Source: Gracilaria caudata
Taxonomy: Eukaryota; Rhodophyta; Florideophyceae; Gracilariales; Gracilariaceae
Reading direction: 5' to 3'
Length of the DNA stretch: 45,383 bases
Assembly: GCA_030374735.1 (NCBI GenBank)
Contig: JASCIV010000110.1
Location: 1-45,383 of the forward strand
Numbering within the stretch: position 1 is the stretch's first letter; each line of letters opens with the position of its first letter. Made by a program: the position numbers and the translations under genes. The notes under the pieces are model-generated. The model did not search any database. It saw only the letters and a list, made by a program, of their open reading frames with translations, and was not told the origin of the DNA. Below, one piece after another: positions 30,542-40,400 of the stretch.

Positions 30542-31048
30542 TTAGCTTGGAGGAGTGGTCTGAGACCGAATACCCTTTCCTTCCGCTTGCGAATGCGATA
30601 TGGCGTCTGCGAGTCCCACGCCCTCTTTCTCTGCTTGCAAAGCTTCTCTGGCACGTTTAGCCTTGTACGCTCTCGTTCGCTCTCCAATAACCCCCTTAAG
30701 ACGCGCCATAGAACGTTTCACTTTGTACAAATTGGAAGGGCCATTAACCCAATGACGTCTATTTGTCTTGCACCATGCCTTCTCAGTTAGCAATATATTA
30801 CGTTCCTTCAACAAAATGAACCATAGTTTGTGTAGATCGTCATAAGATTTCAGACGTAATTCTGATGTGCGCCACGAACGTCCCGTTCGAGTGGCCCCAG
30901 CACTTGTACCAGAATCTATAAACTGCAGCACTCCCTCTTGAGAATCGATCTTGGCGGGAGGAGGTTGGGGTGACTTTCTAGTGCTGCATAGAGTTCTGCG
31001 GGACGTGCGAGGCAAATTCAAGCAGAATCGAGCGAGCATTGAGGTCAT
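30542..31048 (-). CDS. MRPL47: Mitochondrial large-subunit ribosomal protein uL29m (MRPL47)
   Basis: A 168-residue protein from ATG 31048 (the frame extends upstream without ATG). It starts with a basic, acid-free mitochondrial presequence (MTSMLARFCLNLPRTSRR). The core has the signature of uL29m/MRP-L47: GRSWRTSELRLKSYDDLHKL, WFILLKERNILLTE, and KVKRSMARLKGVIGERTRA, in the same order and spacing as in animal, fungal and plant homologues. uL29m sits near the polypeptide exit tunnel of the mitoribosome. The C-terminal about 35 residues are a charged extension. Confidence 0.93.
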   Translation of the reverse strand: MTSMLARFCLNLPRTSRRTLCSTRKSPQPPPAKIDSQEGVLQFIDSGTSAGATRTGRSWRTSELRLKSYDDLHKLWFILLKERNILLTEKAWCKTNRRHWVNGPSNLYKVKRSMARLKGVIGERTRAYKAKRAREALQAEKEGVGLADAISHSQAEGKGIRSQTTPPS

Positions 31049-31670
31049 GACGGCGATGCGGGTAGCGATCCTAGTAGTGGCGGCGACGAAGTGCCTGGGC
31101 AAGTATATCTCGGCGAGCAGACTCAATTACAGTACAAACTTCTGTAAGACGCTCCGGTTCAGTTTCTAATTCGGTGATTTGCATTTGTCTGCAAGGAAGA
31201 CCAAGACCTGAAATCTGACCCGCTGGTCCGCTGGAACTTCTACCTTCGTACCTTCGGTACGAACAGAACTCTCCAGTTGTTCAAACGGAATATGATAGAT
31301 CTATGCCAAATCATTGATGAAAGCAGCGGATTTGTCTTTTGGGCAAGGATGAAGTGTTTTTGTTCCATCTCTGATTGGATCAACGTTTTTTTGTCGACGA
31401 TCAAGTAAATCTTGTGCACTATGCAATACGTGACATAGCTAAAGAGAAAGACAGCATTGCCCGTTCTCGATCCGAAAGATAACGTCTTTTCGCCGTCCTT
31501 TGAATATACCTTTAGCGTCAAAGGCATATAGAACCTACAAGTCCAACAGTACAAGCGATTTTTTTTGTTTCAGAATCCCAAAGCAATGTCAGCTTCAGCA
31601 CTTTCATGACATGCATAACATAATTACGCTTTACCACTAAGGGTAGAACCACATCTTTCCAATATTTTTT

Positions 31671-32168
31671 TCAGTTAATCTTGCGTACTGAATTCACATC
31701 AGCTACGAAGGTAGCTTGTCCAGCACAGTGTGACCTATTGTGCCCTCTCACAGTCCAAAAAGAATATTCTTCCTCAATCCTGCTGTTAGACGTAGCGTCA
31801 AACGTAGTCAATACCAAATCATCTGGGTTTGAAGCCAAAAGCTTACGACCCACATGTTTAAGACTGCTAACTTCACTGATGCGTACCGAGCATCACTCAA
31901 GACCACAGTACCTGCTCATCATTGGTTTCCCCTTGTACCTGACAATGTCACCAGGTTTTCCACAGTTTTTGTATTTGTTCCATAACACATGAGCTAGTAC
32001 ATGCTTTGAATACATCATTTCATCTGGGCTCAGTTCAGAAAGATGGTGTACCGCAATGCAGACAGTAGAGCTTTCAGTTGCCACTTCGGCGGTAGAGCTC
32101 CAGGGACGGAACCAACTTGATTGGGAAAACATTGCCATCTTCTTTGGCAATCTTTCACAGGATTGCAT
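31671..32168 (-). pseudogene. Possible decayed ORF, one internal TGA
   Basis: From ATG 32168 a frame runs 91 codons to TGA at 31893-31895, then continues in the same frame for about 73 codons to a TGA at 31671. Both halves read like ordinary protein (for example NKYKNCGKPGDIVRYKGKP before, and ASNPDDLVLTTFDATSNS after). I do not recognise a family. It could be a degraded gene or mobile-element remnant, or simply chance. Confidence 0.25.
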
Positions 32169-32591
32169 TTCCTATTCACAATCATCCGTAGGCTGGCAAT
32201 CACCCCTTGAATTCTTACATCAGATTGCACTCCCCCTCCCTCACGTCCCATCAAACTCATATCACTAAAAGCAAAACCCAATCCCAACCGCAATTAATTC
32301 TTCACTGAAGAACCCAACTCTGTTCAGCTCTTGGAATAGAAATCAATTACGTAAAACAACTCTTTAACACTACTACTGCTCTACATGATCATCACTTCTA
32401 GATTTAATGTTCCAGAGGCAGCCCATACTATGTTCTTCGGACTGGGCTTCGCTGGAGATATCACATCATCATAAATTTCTTCTTCTTTGTTATGGAAGCT
32501 GTGCTCTAACAGAACTGAGCAGCATCTAAACGTACTCTCTCCTTAAAATGGCCAGAATGCGACGTAGCGAATTCTCATATTTTTGTTGTTG

Positions 32592-32607
32592 TCTCTCTCT
32601 CTCTCTT
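32592..32607. repeat. (TC)n microsatellite
   Basis: Eight uninterrupted TC units about 130 bases upstream of repeat copy 2. Confidence 0.8.
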
Positions 32608-32740
32608 TTACGGGAATCCTAGATGAATCTTAGTTACATAGATGATTACGCAAAGGCGCAACAATCAAGCGTGGATGTATACAAGGAGTCTACAACATAG
32701 ATGCGCTATTGATTTGTTAGGCTAACGAGTTGGATGAGAA

Positions 32741-32996
32741 ACGATGGAATGATCAAGCCGTTATAAGCTTCTATCTACAGTCCATTGTGTTCAGTTAACT
32801 TATAAGAACTCAATGCCTATCACAGTGCCCATCGAAAGCTGTGATGAGTAGTGTGATGGGCGATTTGATGGGAAGGTTGTTAACAGTTCTTCCATCAAAT
32901 TGCAATCCTCCCAAGGAGAGAGAGAGAGAGGAATCCCTGATTGCCTTCATTGCGATTGCAAATAATTGCAATCGAATCAATTGCGTTCCGCCCCTG
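32741..32996. repeat. Dispersed repeat, copy 2
   Basis: Homologous over its length to 1-261. It keeps the hairpin region (TTTGATGGGAA ... TTCCATCAAA, slightly degraded) and the palindrome, with one changed base (GATTGCAAATAATTGCAATC). Where copy 1 has GAGAGAGC it carries an expanded GA run. The shared homology stops at CGCCCCTG, a few bases before a long TC microsatellite. Same orientation as copy 1. Confidence 0.8.
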
Positions 32997-32997
32997 T

Positions 32998-33000
<3 letters not shown>

Positions 33001-33032
<32 letters not shown>
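33001..33032. repeat. (TC)16 microsatellite
   Basis: Sixteen uninterrupted TC units starting four bases after the end of dispersed-repeat copy 2. Confidence 0.95.
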
Positions 33033-33035
<3 letters not shown>

Positions 33036-33842
33036 TTATGAGCACATAAGCTTAATTACAACTGGCCTGCAGTTGCGCACTAGTCGTTTCTTCTGCAAAT
33101 ACTTCTCCCTTATCGCAAATATAAATGGATGAGCAAAAGCCTACCTAGAGTGAGAAGCAGAAACAAACGGAAGTATCTGGTGTGCAAGGCAGTAATGTAT
33201 TATTTGCTGGCGCAATTATACATTGGCGACCACCTTGACAATCAGTCGCCGATGAAAATAGGTCGCCGTTGAGGCCTTGATGAACCATAATTGTTGTTGT
33301 TATCTTCATGAGTGCATCCCTTAAAACGAAGAGTGTGGTATGAGCCGCGGTTTTATGATGAAAATTGTGATTGAAGTGCAGAAAGTTTCCAAGAGTTCGA
33401 TGCGGCTTCACACGGGCAGGGAAGGAAGTCAACCTTGGCAGCCAGAGAAGAAAAGAGAGCAGAAACAGCTTTGGAAAGAACACCATTTGAATGCCGTGCA
33501 CTTCTGGTAGAATCCCACATACACGAAGCTATCTGCTACGGATATGCAGTAATGCGATTGCTTAGCTTGTCCAGGAGGAAATACAGGACTGCGATACCTT
33601 TTGGTGGGGGTTGCTCGCCGTGGCGTTGCCATTTGCAAATGTTGTGAACAATAGCTGATTGTGTATCGCTGGCGCGATCGAGCCAGTTGCGAACAGCTAA
33701 ATGCTTTTCGCTATGATATTCGTGTACGGCAAACGGTGCACAAATGTTACTGGTTCAGGTTCAGCAGACCGGCAAAACAATCGGAGAGGGAACGAAACAC
33801 TTCGACCTTGGCTAAGAGACAAGTCCGTTTAGCCCTGAACAA

Positions 33843-33883
33843 GCCACGAAGCAAGGGAGATAGGACCTCCCTTGCTTCGTGGC
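33843..33883. repeat. Perfect 17-bp inverted repeat, 7-nt loop
   Basis: GCCACGAAGCAAGGGAG at 33843-33859 is the exact reverse complement of 33867-33883, with loop ATAGGAC. The stem is GC-rich and would be very stable as RNA. It lies about 180 bases upstream of the membrane-protein ATG. No run of T follows on either strand, so it does not look like a simple terminator. Confidence 0.9.
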
Positions 33884-34065
33884 ATGAAAAGGGAACACTG
33901 AAAAGTACGACCAACTCGAGAAACAACCTCCTGCTCTACTGGAACAACTCAACGCTGCAGCTCTAATGCGAGTAAAACGATAAGAGCAGCTTCGGACCGC
34001 TACCAGGCACAAACCTCTTTTGACTGTAACCGGTATCGTATCACATTTATGAAATTCGGGGGAGC

Positions 34066-35646
34066 ATGGAAGTTATATATAAATGTCAGTTTCATCTCGA
34101 CAGATTCCATCTCGTTTCTTCCTTGGGAACGTTTCACAGACCCCACAGATCGGTGTCCCCCTACCTTCGTTCTTTCCTTTTCTTGCTATGCGCGTCCTTT
34201 TGTTTTCGCGTTTATGGACTGAGCACGGCAAATCTAGCTCACATTCATCCTGTGTTGGCGCAAAATGTGAAAGAGTTCATCCATCCACGAGACTTTTTAT
34301 CATCTTCTTCCCCATTTTTCATCGAAGATGGGAAAGATGCACTTGGTCTTCCCGTACGAGTGAGGCAAGAAGGCAACCTATATTATCGAAATGGGCGTTT
34401 TGACATTCCAGCGATGTCAGCCGCAGCAGAAGATCTCATGAAATCAGTAGAAGAAGGACTTAACTATTCTGATGGAGCTTTCAACGTATTCACGTCCTAT
34501 TTTCGCTTCTCCTCGGACAATGCGAAAACTCAACGCAGGTTCTCCTCCCGAACCACATACCAGTGCCTTGCAATTCATACCCCATATCATGAGTATTCTC
34601 ATCCTATGTTCTTGACCAAAATGGATCATTTCGAACTTGTCAATGCCCTTTTCGTGGAGGTTGATTCCAAAGCGTTTGAGACGGACTCTGAATTTCGGAG
34701 CTTTGCTTACGTGGAAATCGACGAGGACACTGGGCGTCCCGTCTTATGCGGTAACACACGAGTTCGAGCATCCCAAGTTTTGCACGTGAACTTTACTTCG
34801 CCAGATTGGTTAGACAATCGTGTTTATGAGCCAAAGCGTTTCGAATGCTCCAATGACATTGGGTTTAATAGCAGCATTTGTCAGTCCTACTCTGGGATTA
34901 TGAACTTCTTTGGAGGAGTGGAGGCGAAAACCTCCATCCCAAGCAAATGGAGGTCAATCGACTGGTCTCAGAAGGCAATAAATGCCTCTCAAGTTAGAAC
35001 TTCATCCCTTTTCCGCACAGAAATATCCCTACCAACAACAGCCGCGAGACTGGGTTATTGCGAGGTTGCTTGTAACACTGCTCAAGCTGCGGTTAGCTTG
35101 CAGTTATCAGAAGATAACCCAAGTCCTATCAAACTAGGTACTGCCGTCGCTCTTATTCTAGTACCAGCAGTACTTGGATTGCTTTTGACCATACTAGAAA
35201 TGATACTTGTCATTACAACTTCGGTCATAAAGAAGAAATGGGGAAAATGGATTATATTTGGTTTGACATTACTGGATTTTGGGCTTATTGCTTTGGCTAT
35301 TATTGCGGCCGCGTTGGAACTGCCAAAGATGAATGTCCCTTTGATTTATTCTTCATGGTACACTGATTCAGACCCTGACATTGCGAGCGTTGCTAATGTT
35401 TCCTCATCTATAGGAGATCTTCAGTTGGAGATGTGGATGCTCGGAGAAGACCTAGACGCGCAGTGGTCCATTGCGGAGGCAAGATCTGTTACCGCTGCCG
35501 GTCTCGTGCTGTCTTGCATGAATGTTGTTGCTCTAGTTGTTCCTCCATTGATTCAAAAGTTTCGAAAGTGCATGAATCGAGAAAAAAAGGAAGAAACGGG
35601 AGGAGAAGTGACGTCAATTGAGGAACACAACAATTGTGCAATGTAA
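34066..35646 (+). CDS. Unknown secreted/multi-pass membrane protein
   Basis: A 526-residue protein from ATG 34066. A signal-like hydrophobic segment (LRSFLFLLCASFCFRVYG) follows about 34 residues. Then come about 310 residues likely outside the cytosol, with several Asn-x-Ser/Thr sites and Cys residues. Three or four hydrophobic helices follow, in KLGTAVALILVPAVLGLLL..., WIIFGLTLLDFGLIALAII and AGLVLSCMNVVALVVPPLI, with a short charged tail. This layout resembles fungal SUR7/claudin-like membrane proteins only in outline; I do not recognise a family. A TATATATAAA at 34074-34083 just after the ATG looks like a TATA box, but no later in-frame ATG would keep the signal segment. Confidence 0.65.
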   Translation: MEVIYKCQFHLDRFHLVSSLGTFHRPHRSVSPYLRSFLFLLCASFCFRVYGLSTANLAHIHPVLAQNVKEFIHPRDFLSSSSPFFIEDGKDALGLPVRVRQEGNLYYRNGRFDIPAMSAAAEDLMKSVEEGLNYSDGAFNVFTSYFRFSSDNAKTQRRFSSRTTYQCLAIHTPYHEYSHPMFLTKMDHFELVNALFVEVDSKAFETDSEFRSFAYVEIDEDTGRPVLCGNTRVRASQVLHVNFTSPDWLDNRVYEPKRFECSNDIGFNSSICQSYSGIMNFFGGVEAKTSIPSKWRSIDWSQKAINASQVRTSSLFRTEISLPTTAARLGYCEVACNTAQAAVSLQLSEDNPSPIKLGTAVALILVPAVLGLLLTILEMILVITTSVIKKKWGKWIIFGLTLLDFGLIALAIIAAALELPKMNVPLIYSSWYTDSDPDIASVANVSSSIGDLQLEMWMLGEDLDAQWSIAEARSVTAAGLVLSCMNVVALVVPPLIQKFRKCMNREKKEETGGEVTSIEEHNNCAM

Positions 35647-35837
35647 TACGCACTTTGGAAGAAGTTGGGTATGTGCATCAGATCTTACAACGCTGTCAAG
35701 GCCCTTGAGTCAAAGGTTCATATCCATTAGCAATTAAGACCCTTCAAAGAGGCATAAAAAGATCTGTTTGTTTTTCTGAGGTCCGCCTGGTAAGTATCTG
35801 TTCCGTCCTTACTGTGAAGCAAGCAGTTATGGGTTAT

Positions 35838-35851
35838 GAACCGAATTGGAC
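35838..35851. repeat. Target-site duplication of LINE remnant, left copy
   Basis: GAACCGAATTGGAC is repeated exactly at 36087-36100, flanking the insertion. The first three bases could instead derive from the GAA tail, so the secure duplication is CCGAATTGGAC. Confidence 0.8.
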
Positions 35852-36086
35852 TACGAGTCAAAAAAGACTGCGAGCACGTTGTGTTCCGTTGTCCTTTGAC
35901 AACTGCGAGCCGACGCGAAATCTTTCGCGGTCGTCGAGAGTACCGCCAAAAGTCACTTAGAGATTTGATATTGGATGCGCCACGTCGATTTCTGGCCTTT
36001 TTAAGGAGAGAGAAGTACCTTTAGGTGCTGCTTGGTTGTGTTAGGAATTAGAACACAACTTCCACAATAAAGAAGAAGAAGAAGAA
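35852..36086 (+). mobile_element. 5'-truncated non-LTR retrotransposon (LINE) 3' end
   Basis: A 235-bp insert between two copies of GAACCGAATTGGAC. It encodes, in an open frame ending TAG at 36022-36024, the last residues of a reverse transcriptase: DCEHVVFRCPLTTASRREIF, with the Cys-x2-His-x4-Cys-Pro pattern of the zinc-binding region found near the end of many LINE ORF2 proteins, followed by LRDLILDAPRRFLAFLRR. After a short 3' UTR with AATAAA (36065-36070) it ends in a GAA-repeat tail. Truncation at the 5' end, a simple-repeat tail and a target-site duplication are the classic marks of target-primed reverse transcription. Confidence 0.85.
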
Positions 36087-36100
36087 GAACCGAATTGGAC
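36087..36100. repeat. Target-site duplication of LINE remnant, right copy
   Basis: Exact copy of 35838-35851, immediately after the GAA tail. Confidence 0.8.
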
Positions 36101-37160
36101 GATGGTGCGGACAACAGAGATTGAACAGTGACGTTTTACCGTATTTAGAGGTGGTTTGCTTTGGGGACCGGTTCTCATAGAGGTTAGAAAATGGTGGTAG
36201 AAGGTTAGCTTTTGCCCGAGAGCTGAACGACGACACATTCAGCGAATGTAATTAGGACGCGACTGGAGAGAAATTGATTTCTCCAGCTACAGAACCGCAT
36301 TTACCTTTCTGCTTCGAAGTATGTACAATCTTTCTCGCGCACAGCGCACGAGATACGACAGACCATGGATAAGGTGTGGGTTCTACATTGCTCGCTACGC
36401 ACACCTTCGTTGCGTTGTAGTTGTTGGTATCGTCTGTGATCGCCCAACTGTCTTTGCTTCAAATGCTAGTACCACTAACAATGGCAATACATGATACAAA
36501 ACCACGCACAGTGGATATCCCATGGAGAATGGTTTGTATCCTAAAAAAAGAGATGTACCTTTGGTACTCCTGATGAGACATTCTGAAACTTAATCTTAGA
36601 CTCAATTCGCCAGACAAAAACATTGCTGGAGAAACGGCGCATGGAAGTTGTGTGCATGGCACATTTGAATTCGGCCTCAACATAACGTTAGGAACGCATG
36701 CGCCGACACACACACAAAAATAAGAGAAGAGTCAGCTTTTGATGTGAACATATTTTGCCAAGAAGCAGAAGTCGACACTGCCAACTGCGCGGCAAGACGC
36801 CACCCCCCTTCCTTCTGCTGACTTGCGTTTCAGAAGTATTCGCGAGAGGAAGTGGACGTGAGCACAGTGAGAAGCGGATCCAGTGAAGCTCTAACAACGT
36901 TAACGTTAGATATCGCACGGGTGTCAGTGGCCTCAAGCAGCGTTCTGAGCGCCTCCAGGCCTAGTAGTATCTGTCATGTGCGGTGTCGTCGACAACGGAG
37001 AACGGATCACCTCAAATGTGGGGCAATGGCGTGATCCGCCACCACAGCAATCAAAACGCAAGATATTTCGTTCTGTAATGCTGCCGCTCACGTGACTTCT
37101 GGCGTGCCCACGTGGAGCTTGATCTGGTTCCTCGACATGTCACTCCAGCCATGTGGTTGC

Positions 37161-37195
37161 GGAGTTTTCCCCCCCCCCCCCAAAGGGAAAACTCC
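37161..37195. repeat. Inverted repeat around a 13-C run
   Basis: GGAGTTTTCCC (37161-37171) and GGGAAAACTCC (37185-37195) are exact reverse complements. The spacer includes part of an uninterrupted run of 13 C (37169-37181). It lies about 225 bases upstream of the GWD start codon. Confidence 0.85.
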
Positions 37196-37419
37196 CAGCT
37201 GAAGGATTTGTACGCCGCCAGATCTCTGGCGATCCTTCGTAGACCCAATTCCAATCACAGCGTAACACTGCTTCTAGGACCATATCCACAACGCCTTTTC
37301 TGTAAACGTACACTCATCTTCCAACTCATTCAAGTTTCGCGCTCCCTTCAACTTTTCGACCCCGCGTGCAACGGCCTGACGCCCGCATCTTCACTTCTTC
37401 TGTTATCCCAAACGCAATC

Positions 37420-40400
37420 ATGGGCGCTAGCGCCGCTTCCGAGGCGGCCACCATCCCAGTTACGGAGTACAGCTCCTCAACCAACCTTCAAGCTCACCCG
37501 TTGGAGGTGAAGGTTTCTGTAGCTCGCCGCTCCCGCAGCGCGGAAATCGAGGTTACGTTTGAGCGGACCAGCAAACCAGTTCAGCGTGAGGGAGAACCCT
37601 TACATTTGCATTGGGGAATCGTGAAAAACGATGCTGATGACCATTCCGTGTACGTCCGTCCGCCAAAGACTTTGTGGCCGGAAGGCACCGATCCTCGGCA
37701 TGGCGAGCCCAGTCTGCAGTCTCCATTTAATGAAAGCGGCGTTCTTTCTTTTTCGTTTGAAGAGAAGTTCTCACCGGCTGGTTTTGTCTTTCTATTCATG
37801 ATTCGTGGAGGACATGGCTTTCACGAACAGTGGTTGAAGAGACCTGATGGCAGCAGCTTTTATGTTGACCTCACCGGCGCCGTCAGCAAGGAGGAAGTGA
37901 AGAGGAGAGCGAGAGTCATAGAAGAAGAGAAGAGAGCTGAAGAGAAGAGACAGAGAGAAGAAGAGGAAAGAAAGGCCCGCCAACTTCGTGAAGCAGAAGA
38001 AAGGAGGAAGAAAGAAGAGTCCTTGAAGGCTGTGAGGGCTGAAGAAGCTTTGGAGTATATAGAAGAGCTTGTCTCCGCTTCTACATGGAAGCTCTTCAAA
38101 ACTCATGAAGAAGCTTACGAGTTTGGATCTCTCTTTTTCCATGTTCTCGAATCTGTCTCAGCAGAAGACCAGTCTGATGAGGCCGATTCAGAGCAGAGAC
38201 GCGTTCAAGTGCATGTTGTCTCCACGATGTCCATAGAAGGGTCCGATATCGTTTTGCATTGGGGAGTGAAACGCGGTCGCAAAAATGGTTGGTGTGCAGC
38301 ACCGTCTGGTTCTCTACCAGATCACACGAACGTCATGCCAGACGGAAAGGCCGCACAGACAGTTTTGCAGCCTCACGGAGATTCCGGTTTGAGAGTCTCG
38401 TGCATCAACAGTTTGGAATCCGACGAAGATATCGTAGGTATGTACGCTGTCATTCACGCTCCAAACGCTCCAAACCATCTGAAATGGATACAGGGAACGA
38501 AGGGCGGAGATATCTACGTGCCTATTGCTCGGAAACCACCGCTTCCAGGGCTGAGTCCAGAAGACAATGTCTCAGATACATGCATTGAGGTACTCGAAGG
38601 AGTAATTGAAAGAGAGATGGAGTACGGATCATGGACTCTCATGCACAGGTATAACTATGCGAAACATCTTGTGAACTCTGTTGTGGGCTCTGACGAGGCA
38701 TGCTGGAGCTCTATTTACGTATGGATGCGATACTCCCAGATTCGAGTCCTAGACTGGCAACGACAGTTTAACACAAAACCCCGTGAGCTAAGCTCTGCTC
38801 AGTTATCCCTAGTCACCCTTCTTGCGAACAGGTACAAGAATGTGCCTGAGATAAGGTGGTTGGCTCGCCTAGTAATGTCATGCGTAGGCAGGGGTGGCTC
38901 AGGTGACTTGGGTCAGCGCATAAGGGATGATATTCTGGTTATTCTACGTCATTGCCGAGATTGGGGCCACGGATCTATGATGGAACAATGGCATCAGAAA
39001 CTGCACAACAACACAAGCCCTGACGACGTTGTAATATGTGACGCATTGATTACATTCTGGGAAGGTAACGGCAACCGGGGGGGATACTGGGACGCGATAC
39101 ATTCACAAGGACTCACACGGGAAAGAATGGCTTCCTATGAACAACCAATCACCAGTGACCCAGACTTTAGAGGGCACATCAAAGACACGATGTTGTGGGA
39201 ACTTCGAAGGTATGGCGCACTGCTTCGACAAGTGCATCTTGGCACCGATTTGAACTCAATCGTGGAAAGATGTCAGGGCGTGATGGACGGTCATGGGAGG
39301 CATGAGGTAAACAATTTCATGCATATCCGCGGCTCACATTCTCCCTTGACTGACAAACTCCGGTCAGTTGCAGCGGCGCGAAAGACAGTTTGCGATCAAG
39401 TCATCTTCTCAAATTCTCTTCACGACGAATCACGACGAGATCTGGTCTTCTTGGATCTGGCGTTAGAGTCGGAAGCCCGAAGAATACTCGAGTCTTCTGG
39501 AGGTTTTGGACAAGGCGGCACCCTATACTCACACCTAGTTTCGATTCGGGCTTGTGCAAAGGCTTTGAAATGTTCAGAAACCGGGCTACCTACTGAAGGA
39601 GAATTATCAAGAGCGATGAATGATCTCGATTCAGTTATAGACAGGCTCGGTCACCAGGGTGAATCTCATGACGTTGGACTCAGAGCTGCAGCTGGAATGA
39701 ATATCATGAGAAACGTTCTCACTTCGATCATTGACAGATACAATCAACGTCTTGGTCCGATTTCGAAGTGCCTTGGCACCGCTTTCAATGCCGACAAGCA
39801 TGTTATTTCGACATTCATTGAGGAGTGTGTTCGAGGTGGTCCCGCTTTCTCTTTGTCAACGCTACTTCGCAGAGCTGGTCCTGCTGTTCGTCGTGTCGCG
39901 CAGCTCGGTCCCTATGCTATCATTGCACCGATGGACAAAGAAACTAAAGGTCCAGTTGTCGTGTTCAACAAGCTTAGGGAGTCTGAAGGTGCGCATCTGA
40001 AACGCGGAACCGTGATCATTGCCAATGAATGTGATGGGAGCGAAGATGTCCCCAAGAACGTTTCCTACGTTGTAATCGGCTCTACTGTGGATGTCCTTTC
40101 GCACGTATCTGTTCGCGCTCGAAACGAACGCCATGGCCTTCTTGCTTGCCTTGACGAAGCAAAGCTTGCTGAACTTCGAGGGCTTCACGGTTGCATCGTC
40201 AAGGCGCAACTGCGTGGAGAAGAATTTCATATCGAGATTGTCGATGAGAGTGCAAGAATGTCCCCGAGCTCTGGTGCGCAAATGGTGATGAAGCGTGTGA
40301 AGTCGTTAGGCTATATTACTCCACCCAGTGGTATGATGACGCCTCCGGGTATGTTTGCTGGCTTACGGCGCGGGAGCATGATGAAAGAGGGCTCGGGGCG

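Larger units (their letters stand above)
31049..32740. other. Intergenic with a possible decayed frame
   Basis: No intact gene is supported. A minus-strand reading frame from 32168 to 31671 is open except for one TGA (see separate entry). A (TC)n tract lies at 32592-32607. The AT content is visibly higher than in the neighbouring genes. Confidence 0.4.
32997..34065. other. Intergenic with microsatellite and perfect hairpin
   Basis: No gene is supported. Contains the (TC)16 tract at 33001-33032 and the inverted repeat at 33843-33883, both listed separately. Confidence 0.5.
35647..37419. other. Intergenic with LINE remnant; upstream of GWD
   Basis: Contains the truncated LINE (35852-36086) and a C-tract hairpin (37161-37195), listed separately. 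The rest, 36101-37160, has no supported gene. The GWD promoter and 5' UTR should lie in the last 300 bases. Confidence 0.5.
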
